Shown: positions 16,414-25,432, counted from the stretch's first letter. The stretch: DNA of 53,387 nt from Spartobacteria bacterium (GCA_947466005.1 CANIBV010000003.1:1-53387); one strand, 5' to 3'. Numbers and translations are program-made. The notes: a model not told the origin generated them from the letters alone.

Positions 16414-18989
16414 GCGTTACCGCCGGCATTGTAATCACCTGGAGGGGGTCGATTAGGCCGCTACTCAAGCAGCCGCGCTCCTCTCTACTGAGTATCTTGA
16501 GCGTCGGACTGGGAGTGGGCGTTTTCCTCTCCATCACCATTGCCAACCGGAGTGCCGTGGAAAGTTTCCACCAGGCATTTGCCATGGTCACCGGAAGGGC
16601 GGACTTGGAAATCAGGGGGCGTCTTCCCGAGATGTTGCTTCCTGCCGTCCAGGCATGTGCCGGGGTGGCCGCCGCAACCCCGTTGGTCGAGGGGATGGTC
16701 ACCCTGCCCGATTTTCCCGGGGAGTCGCTCCATGTAGTAGGGATTGATCCTTTCTCGGCCAGGGGACTTTTGGCCATGGAGCCCACCATGGGGGCGGAGG
16801 GGCAGGGAGATCTTGCGGAGTGGCTTTCTGCTCGAGACATTGTGGCGGTCACCCCCGATTTTCTCCAACGGCACGGGGTGAGGCTTGGGGATGTCGTCCG
16901 GCTCCAAGGTCCGGGAGCGCCACGGCGGCTGACGATACGATATCAGGTTAGCACCGATGATGCTGTTGCGGGAGTCGGTGGACGGGTGGCTGCGCTGGAT
17001 CTCGCCTCCGCACAAGAGTGGCTCGGACCGGAGGGAATGCTAACCGCCATCCTCATCAAGCTCCGCTCACCGGATGAAGAGGGGGTCGTCATCGAGCGCT
17101 TAAAGCAGTTATTGCCTTCCGACGCCACGATTTCCCCACCGGCCCGCCGCACGCACCAGGTCGATATTATGCTCAGCGCGTTCACGCTGAACCTGACAGC
17201 GCTGAGCCTCGTCTCCCTGATGGTGGGGATGTTCTTTGTCGGGAATACAGCAGCAGCAGCAGTCGTCAGACGCCGTGTTTCACTCGGGATCTTGCGCTCC
17301 GTGGGCACCGGTCGATCCATGATCCTCTGCATGGTGCTGGCGGAGGCAGCCCTCTGCGGATTGATAGGTTCGCTGATCGGGGTGCTGACGGCTCCGCTGC
17401 TTGCGGGCGTCTTGGCGGCACCGGTCGCACAAACCGTCACCGCGCTCTATCTACCGGTGGATACGCACGGCGGATGGCCCACGCTGGCGGAGGCGCTTGC
17501 GGGCATTGCCGCAGGCGTGGGGGCTGCACTGATCGCTGCATGGATTCCAGCAAGGCAAGCGGCGGGAGTCGACCCAACCCGCGTCCTCCACCCAGGAGCG
17601 GCGCCGGAGATTTTCCCCATACAGGCAGGGCGACTCGCCGCCTTCGGAGCAGGGATGCTACTGCTGGCGCTCTTCCTCTCCCTAACTTCACTTCACGGAG
17701 GTCCCGCACTACTGGGATTTGGTGCCGCCTTCTGTGTGCTGGCTGGGTTTTCGCTGGCGGTTCCGCTGGTGACGGTGACTGTGGCTTCAATCCTGCGGAA
17801 GGTCGTCTACACGCGTCATTTCTGCGGTGGCGCGATCGTCCGCATCGCGCTGGAACAGTCGATGAGATCCCTCCACCGCACAGTCCCCACAATTGCGGCG
17901 CTGGCGGCGGCCGTGGCCATGACGGTCGGCATCAGCGTGATGATCCATTCCTTCCGTGGAAGCGTTCTGGCATGGGCGGAACGCACGCTGCAGGCGGACC
18001 TTTTCATTGCTCCTGCGGCCAATGAACTCCTGGGCCTCGAGCACACGCTTCCGGAGAAAGCAGCGGCATGGTGGAGCAAACGCCCCGAGGTGAGGGATGT
18101 TGCGACGTTCCGCGAGGTGGAGGCGCGCTCGGTGGATGGCGATCAGGTGACGCTGGGGGTGGTTTCAGGAGCGGCCCGAGGGGAGGTCGATTTCCTCCAT
18201 GGTGAAACCAAGGCAAAAACCGAGGCGCTGGCGCGCGGAGAGGGAGTCGCCCTTTCCGAGAGCCTGGGGCGTCGGTTGCATCTCGGGTGCGGGGACAAAC
18301 TCCGCCTGGCGGGTCCGAACGGCCCGCTAACCTTGACGGTGCTCGACCTCTACCGCGACTACACTCGCGACCGCGGGATAGCGATGATTGGAGCCCCCTA
18401 TTTCCAACGCGTCTGGGGGATACAGGGAGTCCACTCGCTGGCGATCGCGTTCCGTGCAGGAACAAGCACCGCCACCATGGAGAGCGAGAGTTCCGCATTC
18501 TGCGAGGAATTCGGAGGGAAGGACGCCTTCATCTGCTACAGCAACCGCGCGCTGAAAGCCCGCATCCTGGAGATCTTCAATCAGACCTTTGCAGTGACGG
18601 CCGTGCTGCGAACCATCTCCATAGCTGTGGCAGTGGGGGGCGTGATGCTGACGCTGGGCATTCTGGTGATCGAACGCTCCCGTGACATCGGAGTACTGCG
18701 CTCGATGGGGGCCTCCACCGGGCAGATCGTCGGGGTAATGCTCGCCGAGGCTTCGCTGATCGGACTGATCGCCAGTTTGGTCGGGTTGGCGAGCGGTGCT
18801 GTGCTGGCATTGGTTCTGACATGGGTGATCAACAAAGCCTTCTTCGGTTGGAGTATCGATCTGGCCTACCCGTGGGGGGAACTGGCATTTTTACCTCTTT
18901 GGATGATTGCCGCGTCACTCGCTGCCGGGCTCCTTCCCTCCCTGAGGGCCGCCAAAATTTCACCTGCGGCCGCACTGAGAATGGAATAA
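16410..18989 (+). CDS. FtsX/MacB-type ABC transporter permease, double-domain
   Basis: The 859-aa membrane protein has an N-terminal helix ('SSLLSILSVGLGVGVFLSITIANRSAV'), a periplasmic MacB_PCD-like domain, three helices (about 255-395), further central helices, a second periplasmic domain (about 520-720), and a final three-helix FtsX unit containing 'RSRDIGVLRSMGASTGQIVGVMLAEASLIGL' with the coupling-helix signature. This DUF214/YbbP-like architecture is typical of permeases that work with a LolD/YbbA-class ATPase. None is adjacent; a LolD-like ATPase is encoded at 40.9-41.6 kb and is a possible partner. Translation is coupled to glnD by an ATGA overlap. Confidence 0.9.
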   Translation: MSVTAGIVITWRGSIRPLLKQPRSSLLSILSVGLGVGVFLSITIANRSAVESFHQAFAMVTGRADLEIRGRLPEMLLPAVQACAGVAAATPLVEGMVTLPDFPGESLHVVGIDPFSARGLLAMEPTMGAEGQGDLAEWLSARDIVAVTPDFLQRHGVRLGDVVRLQGPGAPRRLTIRYQVSTDDAVAGVGGRVAALDLASAQEWLGPEGMLTAILIKLRSPDEEGVVIERLKQLLPSDATISPPARRTHQVDIMLSAFTLNLTALSLVSLMVGMFFVGNTAAAAVVRRRVSLGILRSVGTGRSMILCMVLAEAALCGLIGSLIGVLTAPLLAGVLAAPVAQTVTALYLPVDTHGGWPTLAEALAGIAAGVGAALIAAWIPARQAAGVDPTRVLHPGAAPEIFPIQAGRLAAFGAGMLLLALFLSLTSLHGGPALLGFGAAFCVLAGFSLAVPLVTVTVASILRKVVYTRHFCGGAIVRIALEQSMRSLHRTVPTIAALAAAVAMTVGISVMIHSFRGSVLAWAERTLQADLFIAPAANELLGLEHTLPEKAAAWWSKRPEVRDVATFREVEARSVDGDQVTLGVVSGAARGEVDFLHGETKAKTEALARGEGVALSESLGRRLHLGCGDKLRLAGPNGPLTLTVLDLYRDYTRDRGIAMIGAPYFQRVWGIQGVHSLAIAFRAGTSTATMESESSAFCEEFGGKDAFICYSNRALKARILEIFNQTFAVTAVLRTISIAVAVGGVMLTLGILVIERSRDIGVLRSMGASTGQIVGVMLAEASLIGLIASLVGLASGAVLALVLTWVINKAFFGWSIDLAYPWGELAFLPLWMIAASLAAGLLPSLRAAKISPAAALRME

Positions 18990-19052
18990 TAGGAATTTTG
19001 TCTCCTTGAGAGGGGAAAATCCGAAAAGCGGGGGAAAAAACACAAAAAAACG

Positions 19053-19071
19053 CTCTTTTTTCAAAAAAGAG
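19053..19071. repeat. Perfect 9-bp inverted repeat CTCTTTTTT-c-AAAAAAGAG
   Basis: The arms CTCTTTTTT and AAAAAAGAG are perfectly complementary around a single C, between the permease stop (18989) and the next gene. It could be a weak terminator or a protein-binding palindrome. There is no GC clamp of the usual kind. Confidence 0.45.
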
Positions 19072-19132
19072 GTTGCACGAAGAGCCCAAAGCTATAAGGT
19101 TTCCTTATCGAAAGATTGTTCTGGGGGGAACA

Positions 19133-19173
19133 ACAGGCCGTCGTACCTTATGGTGCGGCGGCCTGTATCTTTT
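19133..19173 (+). terminator. Hairpin plus U-rich tail in the leader of the AsmA/TamB-like gene
   Basis: ACAGGCCGTCG (19133-19143) pairs with CGGCGGCCTGT (19156-19166), 10 of 11 Watson-Crick plus one G-U, around a 12-nt loop, followed by ATCTTTT. A possible promoter (TTGCAC, 16 bp, TAAGGT, about 19073-19100) lies upstream, so this may be an attenuator-like terminator about 100 bp before the ATG at 19274, or simply the terminator of the glnD-permease operon. Confidence 0.5.
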
Positions 19174-19273
19174 CAGGGTAAACACGGCCCGCTGATTTCA
19201 GGAGCGACAGCCAATTTAACGGGTCTTTCACGCGGAGTGCAGGCATACTCTGGCTCCACTGAATCAAGTTCCC

Positions 19274-22200
19274 ATGCCCTCCCGATCCGAAACTTCCGAA
19301 GAGCAAGAACACCCGCCGGCTTTATCCCGCACACGAACGGCTTGGACCGCCTTGGCACTCCTTGCAATCGTGATTGCAGGTGGGCTCTTTTTTAAACCGC
19401 TGGCTTGCAGCCTCCTGAAGTCCGGACTCACGGTGGCAAGTTGGTTGCACGGAGAGCAGCTGCGCATCGAGAAGCTTTCCCTTGGCGAGGATGGCGCGTT
19501 CCAGGCGCAGGAGGTGGAATGGCGCTACGGACCCAAAGAGCACCGGAGTTCGTGGAAAAGCGACTGGCTGGTTATTCGCCCAACGCCGCTTTGGAAACTG
19601 ATCCGACCCGGCAAGCATCAGCAGCGCGTGGTGATCCGCGAGATGTTGGCAGGAAAAACAAAACTTCTGCTGGACCGTCGTGGCTCAACCCCCGCGAGCC
19701 CGGGGAAAAATCCGGAGGGGATCTCGACAACGCCGCTCCCCCAACAGCTCCTCAGCTTCCTGCCGGCCTCCTGCACGGCAGGACCCATGGAAATGGTCGT
19801 GATCGGAGAGAGTTACCGGGCGGCGATCAACGGTTTATATGTGCGGCTTCCAGAGCGGTGGCCGGGGAAGATTACCTTCACGGAGGCAACGATCGACGTC
19901 GGGTCCTGGCAACATACGATACCGCGCGGTGGCATCGCCGCCCTGCTGGAGGGAAGCACCCTCTATCTCGGGGCGCTCGATCTTGGGAATGAGCTCGGCC
20001 TGAAGGAGCTCACTCTTACTCCAAGCAGGGAGGGTGTGGAATTCGGTGTGCGCGGAACGGTTGGCAAAGGTCTTTTGCGCGGGGCCGGGGTGATCGGCGC
20101 CGGAGGAAATGCCCCCAACCTCGAAGTAACGCTGGTTGGAGAAAGGCTGTCGCTTGGCGCCCTCGCGCCGCTCATGAGCGGCGCGCAGCGGGCTTCCGGC
20201 ACCATCAGTCAGGCAAGGCTTACCTTCCGGGGCGACACGGCGCGCCCCTTGGAGGCCGCAAGCTCGCTGCGAATCATCGCGCAAGATTTCCAATGGGAAG
20301 GCCGCGGATGGGAATCCCTCCGCCTCGCTGCCACGCTTACCGGCCGCAATCTGACGGTGACAGAACTCTATCTGCAGCAACACGACAACGAGTTGACGGC
20401 AAAAGGGCAAAGCAGGCTTCCGGGGGACTGGCGCGCCGCGTTAAGAGCGCCCTTCACCGCGAGCTTCAGTGCGCAACTTCAGGATGCCGGGGCCTTGGGC
20501 GCCCTTGGTGGACCGGAGTTTTCGCAACTAGGAGGAGGGCTCTCGTTGGATGGCGAGATCAGCGGGCGTGACAACAAGGCCGAGGGTTACTGCAACGTGA
20601 CGGGCAACGGACTACGGTTCCGTGAGCTCCCGGTGGATTGGATGCAGGGATGCCTTCTCTTTGAGGGAGAGACCACGCTGCTCAGCAACCTGGATGCCTG
20701 GAGCGGAACCGATCACCTATCCGTTAGCGGGACTGTCGCAAACCGTCGGCCACACGCCTACAAGGCCACGGCTGAAGTGGCCGTCCAGAACCTCACAAAG
20801 AGGCTTTCGCAGATCGGGGTGGTAACAGCGGAGTCGATGGGTGCAGGAGCCGTGAAGGGAACCTGGCAGGGGGAAGGGTCTGCTGAGTCGCACGCCGGAG
20901 CATTCCAAGTCGCGGTCAGTGAGTGGGTAAGCCCCCGGACCAAGGGAGGCATGTCGGGAAAATGTGAGGGCACCTACACCAAGGGGAGGCTCGATCTGAC
21001 GAAGGCGGAGTTGGTGCAAGACGATCTGAAGCTTGGGTTCAAACTTTCCGCTACGGAGAAAAAAATCGTGGCCGCGGAGATCGTCGCGGTGCGCGGGGAA
21101 AAAACAAAGCCCCTGGTCGAGGGGTCCTTTGCGCTACCGCTCAACGCTGCTGATTTCTGGCAGAGCGGATCCCTTTTCCGAACCTTGGGCATGTCGGAGC
21201 CCCTTGAAGCGAATCTGGCCCTGCATGGAATCAAGGCCGAGGAACTGACCAACCTGCTGGGTCAGCCCCATCAATTTGCCGGCACCCTTGACGGGACGTT
21301 GACCGCCGCCGGCACTTCGGAAAAGCCCGTGATTCACGGCGCCCTCCAAATCAGTAAGTTTAAAATGCTAGGTACCGCCACGACGCAAGAGCTGGCCCTC
21401 ACTTTCGACTCCGACAAGGGGCGCGCCACGGTGGAGTTGGTGGAACAACCAAAAGAAGCCGCACCCTTGCATCTCCGGGCGGAGATACCGTTCCAGTTCA
21501 CCAGCGACAAAGGAAGGCTCCTAACGGCGGATGGCGCTGGACCGATCATCGGGGAGGCCACCTTTCATCAAGCTCAGTTGGATGGATGGCTGAGCCTCAT
21601 GGGCATCAACGGCTGGCCGCTGCACCAAGAAACGATGGATGGCACGGTCACCCTGTCCGGCACCATCGACAAGCCTGTCCTGAAGGGAGCCATCACGCTG
21701 AAGGCGGGTGAGGCGGAACTCTTCGGAACACAAAAACTCCAGCAGCTAGTGGCACCCATCAGCCTGAATGGAAACACAGGGCGGCTGACAAATGGCACGG
21801 CCGCCTACGGCGGAAAGCCGCTGAGCGTCACCGGAACCGTTGATTGGAGTAGCGCGGAGGCAACACTCCAGATTCAGTTGGCCGGAGAAAACCTCCCACT
21901 AGAGATTGGAAACGGGGGTGGTAACAACGCCGGCACACGACTCGATTCCCTAGGGAATGCGGCTCTCACGCTCTCGGCCAAAGGCACCAACCATCCAACC
22001 CTCGGTGGGACGATCACCTTGAGCAAACTCTCCGGATACGTACGCCCGAAACTCACGCCCAGCTTTGCCCCTCCCGGTATCAGCCTCCATTCCATCCGGG
22101 CTGCCGGATCAGAGAACAACGCCGGCACTCCCAACTTGCAGCTCGATCTGGTGGTAAAAACGGCGGGTCCGCTGAACATATTTTCCTCACCCGTCAAATC

Positions 22201-22735
22201 GGCGGCGACAAATGCCCCCTCCGCAGCTCTTCCGCAGCTCTTCATGGATCTCCGACTGCAGGGGGCGGCTGAATCGCCACGCCTGGCTGGCACAGTCACA
22301 GCTACCAACTGGTCGGCACAACTCCCCTCCGGTCTCTTTATCATTCCAGAAGCAACTGTACGGCTGGAGGAGGGACGGGGACCCGGCATGCTCACGGCTA
22401 CGGCGTACGGCATCACGCGGCGCGGCCTGTGTGCACTTGCCATCACCGGATCACTTGCAGAGGCGGAGGTGATCTTCACGGGGCCGGTCAATGCGACGGC
22501 ACCGGACCTGCTCCTTGCCTTGGCAACGCCGGCCGGATCAGGAGTGGCACCCGCGCAGGGGATCGCCTGGAACCGTCAGGCGCAGCTCTTTCCTCTCCCC
22601 TCCGCGGGCTGGATGAGTTCACGCCTTGGCAATCAGGACCAAGGCTCGCTTGGTTTTTACGGTGCTCCCTGGGTCTGGCCATTGAACCTAGGTTCAGGAA
22701 ACGCGACCAAAGCGCCACAACAGGAAACAAACTAA
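19274..22735 (+). CDS. AsmA/TamB-like (DUF490/YdbH-type) giant envelope protein
   Basis: The 1153-aa product has a single N-terminal signal-anchor ('TAWTALALLAIVIAGGLFFKPLACSLL', about 21-48) followed by a long beta-rich periplasmic body built of repeated strands such as 'AASSLRIIAQDFQWEGRGWESLRLAATLTGRNLTVTELYLQQ' and 'GTLDGTLTAAGTSEKPVIHGALQISKF'. The latter pattern (G-T-[LI]-x-G-T-x-x-[AS]-G-T-x-x-x-P) is typical of AsmA-like phospholipid-transport bridges. The C-terminal part ('SPRLAGTVTATNWSAQLPSG...') continues the pattern. It probably acts in inner-to-outer-membrane lipid transfer; that is family inference. Its TAA overlaps the yicC ATG by one base. Confidence 0.82.
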   Translation: MPSRSETSEEQEHPPALSRTRTAWTALALLAIVIAGGLFFKPLACSLLKSGLTVASWLHGEQLRIEKLSLGEDGAFQAQEVEWRYGPKEHRSSWKSDWLVIRPTPLWKLIRPGKHQQRVVIREMLAGKTKLLLDRRGSTPASPGKNPEGISTTPLPQQLLSFLPASCTAGPMEMVVIGESYRAAINGLYVRLPERWPGKITFTEATIDVGSWQHTIPRGGIAALLEGSTLYLGALDLGNELGLKELTLTPSREGVEFGVRGTVGKGLLRGAGVIGAGGNAPNLEVTLVGERLSLGALAPLMSGAQRASGTISQARLTFRGDTARPLEAASSLRIIAQDFQWEGRGWESLRLAATLTGRNLTVTELYLQQHDNELTAKGQSRLPGDWRAALRAPFTASFSAQLQDAGALGALGGPEFSQLGGGLSLDGEISGRDNKAEGYCNVTGNGLRFRELPVDWMQGCLLFEGETTLLSNLDAWSGTDHLSVSGTVANRRPHAYKATAEVAVQNLTKRLSQIGVVTAESMGAGAVKGTWQGEGSAESHAGAFQVAVSEWVSPRTKGGMSGKCEGTYTKGRLDLTKAELVQDDLKLGFKLSATEKKIVAAEIVAVRGEKTKPLVEGSFALPLNAADFWQSGSLFRTLGMSEPLEANLALHGIKAEELTNLLGQPHQFAGTLDGTLTAAGTSEKPVIHGALQISKFKMLGTATTQELALTFDSDKGRATVELVEQPKEAAPLHLRAEIPFQFTSDKGRLLTADGAGPIIGEATFHQAQLDGWLSLMGINGWPLHQETMDGTVTLSGTIDKPVLKGAITLKAGEAELFGTQKLQQLVAPISLNGNTGRLTNGTAAYGGKPLSVTGTVDWSSAEATLQIQLAGENLPLEIGNGGGNNAGTRLDSLGNAALTLSAKGTNHPTLGGTITLSKLSGYVRPKLTPSFAPPGISLHSIRAAGSENNAGTPNLQLDLVVKTAGPLNIFSSPVKSAATNAPSAALPQLFMDLRLQGAAESPRLAGTVTATNWSAQLPSGLFIIPEATVRLEEGRGPGMLTATAYGITRRGLCALAITGSLAEAEVIFTGPVNATAPDLLLALATPAGSGVAPAQGIAWNRQAQLFPLPSAGWMSSRLGNQDQGSLGFYGAPWVWPLNLGSGNATKAPQQETN

Positions 22736-23616
22736 TGGAAAGCATGACTGGACATGGTCGGGGAAACTCCGCCACCAACGGGTGGCGGTTCACGGTGGAG
22801 TGCGGCTCCGTCAACCGCAAGGGAATCGAGGTAGCCATTGCGTTGCCCAAGACGCTCTCCTCCCTTGAACCCAAAGTCAGGGAAGAGGTTCAGCAGAAGG
22901 TTACCCGCGGTCGCGTCAACCTCACCATCACGCTGGAAAGCCCCGCCGCCTCCGCAGGGACGCAGAGTGTGGTGGATCGCCCGGCCGCCCGAAGAGTCCT
23001 TGAGGATTTGCAGGAACTGCGTGCCGAGCTGGCCCTTCCCGGGGAGATCTCACTCGAGCTGTTGCTCCGCTCCCCGGGAGTGCTGAAAAACCCAGCCGAG
23101 GAAATTCCCGTCGCCGAGGAGCTTTGGCCGGCTTTGCAGGCCGCCCTTGTGCAGGCGCTGGATCGCATGAGTGCGATGCGGCGGAAGGAGGGCGGACATC
23201 TGGTTGCCGACCTGCTGAAGCGCGTGAAGCTGCTGGAGACTGCAGTCAAATCCGTGAGGGCGCGCGTGCCATCCGTGCTTCGCCAGCGCCGCGATCACCT
23301 CAAGACTCGCCTGGAAGAGTTAGGTGTGCCATTGCCAGCCAATGATCCCGCCCTTGCCCGGGAGCTCGCCTTCATGGCAGAGCGGAGCGATATCACCGAA
23401 GAGCTCACCCGTCTTGAGAGCCATTTCGTACAGTTCCGGGAGGCCCTTGCGGGCACGGAGCCCGCGGGCCGCACGCTTGACTATCTCGCGCAGGAAATGT
23501 TTCGCGAGATCAACACACTCGGCAACAAGGCGGCGGATGCAGCCATCTCACGACGGGTCGTGCAATCCAAAGCGGAGCTTGATAGGATCCGCGAACAAGT
23601 CGCAAACCTTGAGTAA
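22735..23616 (+). CDS. yicC: YicC-family endoribonuclease
   Basis: The track ORF begins at 22429 inside the previous gene. The real start is the ATG at 22735 ('MESMTGHGRGNSATNGWRFTVECGSVNRKG', 293 aa), in a TAATG overlap with the upstream stop. YicC proteins carry an N-terminal 'SMTGFG' motif, seen here as 'SMTGHG', and a C-terminal DUF1732 domain, seen in 'DYLAQEMFREINTLGNKAADAAISRRVVQSKAELDRIREQVANLE'. Recent work on YicC/YloC describes it as an RNase affecting small RNAs. The yicC-gmk-coaC order is a widely conserved cluster, here without rpoZ. Confidence 0.95.
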   Translation: MESMTGHGRGNSATNGWRFTVECGSVNRKGIEVAIALPKTLSSLEPKVREEVQQKVTRGRVNLTITLESPAASAGTQSVVDRPAARRVLEDLQELRAELALPGEISLELLLRSPGVLKNPAEEIPVAEELWPALQAALVQALDRMSAMRRKEGGHLVADLLKRVKLLETAVKSVRARVPSVLRQRRDHLKTRLEELGVPLPANDPALARELAFMAERSDITEELTRLESHFVQFREALAGTEPAGRTLDYLAQEMFREINTLGNKAADAAISRRVVQSKAELDRIREQVANLE

Positions 23617-24253
23617 TCCATCCCTAGAATTCCGCCGTACAGGCATCCTCTTCGTGATTTCCGCCCCCTCGGGCGCGGGAAAGACAACGCTCTGCACCGC
23701 GCTCAGGCAGAAACCCGATTTCGTCTGGTCGGTCTCCTGCACCACGCGTGCGCCGCGCACCGGCGAGATCGACGGCGAGGATTACCATTTTCTCTCCCAG
23801 GACGATTTTAACCATCACTTGGAAGGAGAGGAATTTCTCGAGCACGCAGAAGTGCACGGCAACCGCTACGGGACGCTCAAGGAACCCGTCTTGGAGAACC
23901 TGCGTAACGGCATCGATGTCCTGCTGGATATTGACACCCACGGCGCGTCCAATATCCGCGCCTGTGGCGACCCGATGATCCTGCAGGCATTAGCCGATGT
24001 ATTCATCGTGCCGCCCGATCTCGAGGAGCTCCGCCGCCGGCTCATGCGTCGCGGGACCGAGACACAGGAACAGGTGGAGATCCGCTTGAAGAATGCAGAG
24101 CTCGAGATGGAGTGCTGGAGGGACTACCGCTACACGATCATCAGCGGCTCCATGGAGGAGAACATCGAGAAGTTCCGGGCCGTCATGCGCGCCGAGCGAT
24201 ACCTCAGTCACCGGATGACCGCCGTGGAGTCCTCAGCGAAAGCAACCGGGTAA
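23609..24253 (+). CDS. gmk: Guanylate kinase
   Basis: Gmk phosphorylates GMP to GDP. The product has P-loop 'FVISAPSGAGKTTL', the GMP-binding 'SCTTRAPRTGEIDGEDYHFLS', 'EFLEHAEVHGNRYGTLKEPV', and the lid 'RRLMRRGTETQEQVEIRL'. The track start at 23324 lies well inside yicC. No ATG precedes the P-loop, so I choose the TTG at 23609 ('LSNPSLEFRRTGILFVISAP', 214 aa). It overlaps the end of yicC by 8 nt and implies translational coupling; a TTG start would keep expression modest. Confidence 0.93.
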   Translation: MSNPSLEFRRTGILFVISAPSGAGKTTLCTALRQKPDFVWSVSCTTRAPRTGEIDGEDYHFLSQDDFNHHLEGEEFLEHAEVHGNRYGTLKEPVLENLRNGIDVLLDIDTHGASNIRACGDPMILQALADVFIVPPDLEELRRRLMRRGTETQEQVEIRLKNAELEMECWRDYRYTIISGSMEENIEKFRAVMRAERYLSHRMTAVESSAKATG

Positions 24254-24274
24254 TCGAGAAATCCGGAGAAAGCC

Positions 24275-24847
24275 ATGAGCGACGCAACACCCATAGCACC
24301 CACAGGACGCACCATCGTGCTGGGCGTCACCGGATCGATCGCAGCGTACAAATCCGCAGAGATCGCGAGTCAGCTTCGCAAGCTGGGGCATGAGGTCTTT
24401 GTGGTGATGACGCGCCGCGCCACGGAATTCATCACGCCGCTCACGCTCGGCACGCTCTCCCGCAACCCCGTGCTCTGCGATCTCTCCGAGGAATCGCAGG
24501 GCGCGTGGAAGCCCGGTCATATCGAATTGGCGGATCGCGCGGACCTTCTACTCATCGCGCCCGCGAGCGCCAACACGATCGCGCGACTCGCGTGCGGTCT
24601 TGCGGATGATGCGCTCGGCGCGGTCGCACTCGCAACTAGAGCGACGCTGCTCATTGCCCCCGCGATGAACGGAAAAATGTGGGAGCATTCCGCGACGCGT
24701 GAAAACGCAGAGCGGCTCCGTGCTCGCGGAGCCGCATTCGTCGGGCCCGCAGAGGGGATGCTTGCGTGTGGTTACGAGGGGACAGGGCGACTCGCGGAGG
24801 TCGACGAGATCATCGCGCGCGCGCAGCAGTTACTCGCGGCTCGGTGA
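24275..24847 (+). CDS. coaC: Phosphopantothenoylcysteine decarboxylase (CoaC-type flavoprotein)
   Basis: This 190-aa flavoprotein of the HFCD family starts with the FMN motif 'IVLGVTGSIAAYKSAEIASQL' and contains 'IAPASANTIARLACGLADD', 'LLIAPAMNGKMWEH' (the catalytic PxMNxxMW-type motif) and 'GPAEGMLACGYEGTGRL' with the catalytic Cys. It makes 4'-phosphopantetheine in CoA synthesis. Only the decarboxylase half is encoded; the CoaB synthetase half that is usually fused C-terminally is absent and must be elsewhere. It follows gmk by 21 nt. Confidence 0.93.
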   Translation: MSDATPIAPTGRTIVLGVTGSIAAYKSAEIASQLRKLGHEVFVVMTRRATEFITPLTLGTLSRNPVLCDLSEESQGAWKPGHIELADRADLLLIAPASANTIARLACGLADDALGAVALATRATLLIAPAMNGKMWEHSATRENAERLRARGAAFVGPAEGMLACGYEGTGRLAEVDEIIARAQQLLAAR

Positions 24848-24885
24848 GCGCGCGAAAAAAGAAGAAGAAAAATTTATAAAATCCG

Positions 24886-24937
24886 TTGACGCAGCGCGAT
24901 CAACAACTTATTCACATTCACCAGTGAGTTATTCACA
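24886..24937 (+). promoter_or_regulatory. Promoter with overlapping direct repeat TTATTCACA
   Basis: TTGACG (24886-24891), a 17-bp spacer and TATTCA (24909-24914) form a good sigma-70-type promoter for the H1-like gene. A 9-mer TTATTCACA, which matches the relaxed DnaA-box consensus TTWTNCACA, covers the -10 (24908-24916). It recurs 21 bp downstream (24929-24937) in the same orientation, two helical turns away. A related TTTTCACA follows at 24941-24948. Binding of DnaA or another factor here would compete with RNA polymerase; this is inference. Confidence 0.5.
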
Positions 24938-24969
24938 TTGTTTTCACACTCGCCGCCCATGCGGTAAAA

Positions 24970-24978
24970 AGGAGGTGG
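24970..24978 (+). promoter_or_regulatory. Strong Shine-Dalgarno of the H1-like gene
   Basis: AAGGAGGTG is nearly full anti-Shine-Dalgarno complement, placed about 6 nt before the ATG at 24985. Most other genes in the window have weak sites, so this gene is probably very highly translated. Confidence 0.8.
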
Positions 24979-24984
24979 ATTGAA

Positions 24985-25185
24985 ATGCCCATTAAGAAAA
25001 AAGCTGCAAAGAAAGCTCCCGCCAAGAAAGTCGTCAAGAAGGCTCCTGCCAAGAAAGTCGTCAAGAAGGCTGTAGCAAAGAAGGCCCCCGCCAAGAAAGT
25101 GGTGAAGAAGGCCGCTGCGAAGAAAGTCGTCAAGAAGGCTCCTGCAAAGAAAGCCGTCAAGAAGGCCGTCGCAAAGAAGAAATAA
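24985..25185 (+). CDS. Histone H1-like lysine-rich DNA-binding protein
   Basis: The 66-aa protein is almost entirely Lys, Ala, Pro and Val, in repeats of 'KAPAKKVVKK' and 'AVAKKAPAKK', ending 'KKAVAKKK'. It resembles the tail of eukaryotic H1, Chlamydia HctB and AlgP/AlgR3-type proteins and is expected to bind DNA non-specifically and compact the nucleoid. There is no globular domain. It has a strong promoter, a near-consensus Shine-Dalgarno and a strong terminator, so it forms an isolated, highly expressed unit. The DNA itself is a chain of near-identical 15-30 bp repeats, so copy number may vary between strains. Confidence 0.9.
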   Translation: MPIKKKAAKKAPAKKVVKKAPAKKVVKKAVAKKAPAKKVVKKAAAKKVVKKAPAKKAVKKAVAKKK

Positions 25186-25229
25186 GTATCCCTCCCGCCG
25201 GAACACACGTTCGGCGACGAGCTAATAAC

Positions 25230-25267
25230 TTGGGGGAAGCGCCACAAACGCTTCCCCCAATTTTTTT
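25230..25267 (+). terminator. Rho-independent terminator of the H1-like gene
   Basis: TTGGGGGAAGCG (25230-25241) and CGCTTCCCCCAA (25249-25260) form a perfect 12-bp stem with a 7-nt loop, followed immediately by seven T residues. Confidence 0.95.
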
Positions 25268-25316
25268 GTACTGGAGCACTCAAGCGGGGGCGGAGAAACG
25301 GTCCGAAGAAAAACAT

Positions 25317-25336
25317 GGAACTCAAGAACTCAGGAA
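25317..25336. repeat. Octamer short repeat GGAACTCA, single array
   Basis: GGAACTCAAGAACTCAGGAA is another copy of the octamer family. About 47 bp on (25383-25402, CTTCAAGTTTCAGGTTTCAT) is a copy of the unrelated heptamer family TTTCAGG. Both lie in the 240-bp gap between the H1-like gene and the IMPase gene. Confidence 0.65.
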
Positions 25337-25432
25337 ATGAAGGGAGGGGGCGGTTGTTACTCAGGGTAGGGATTCCTTCAGGCTTCAAGTTTCAGGTTTC
25401 ATCCCTCCTCTTACTCCGCTACTGAATTGCTG

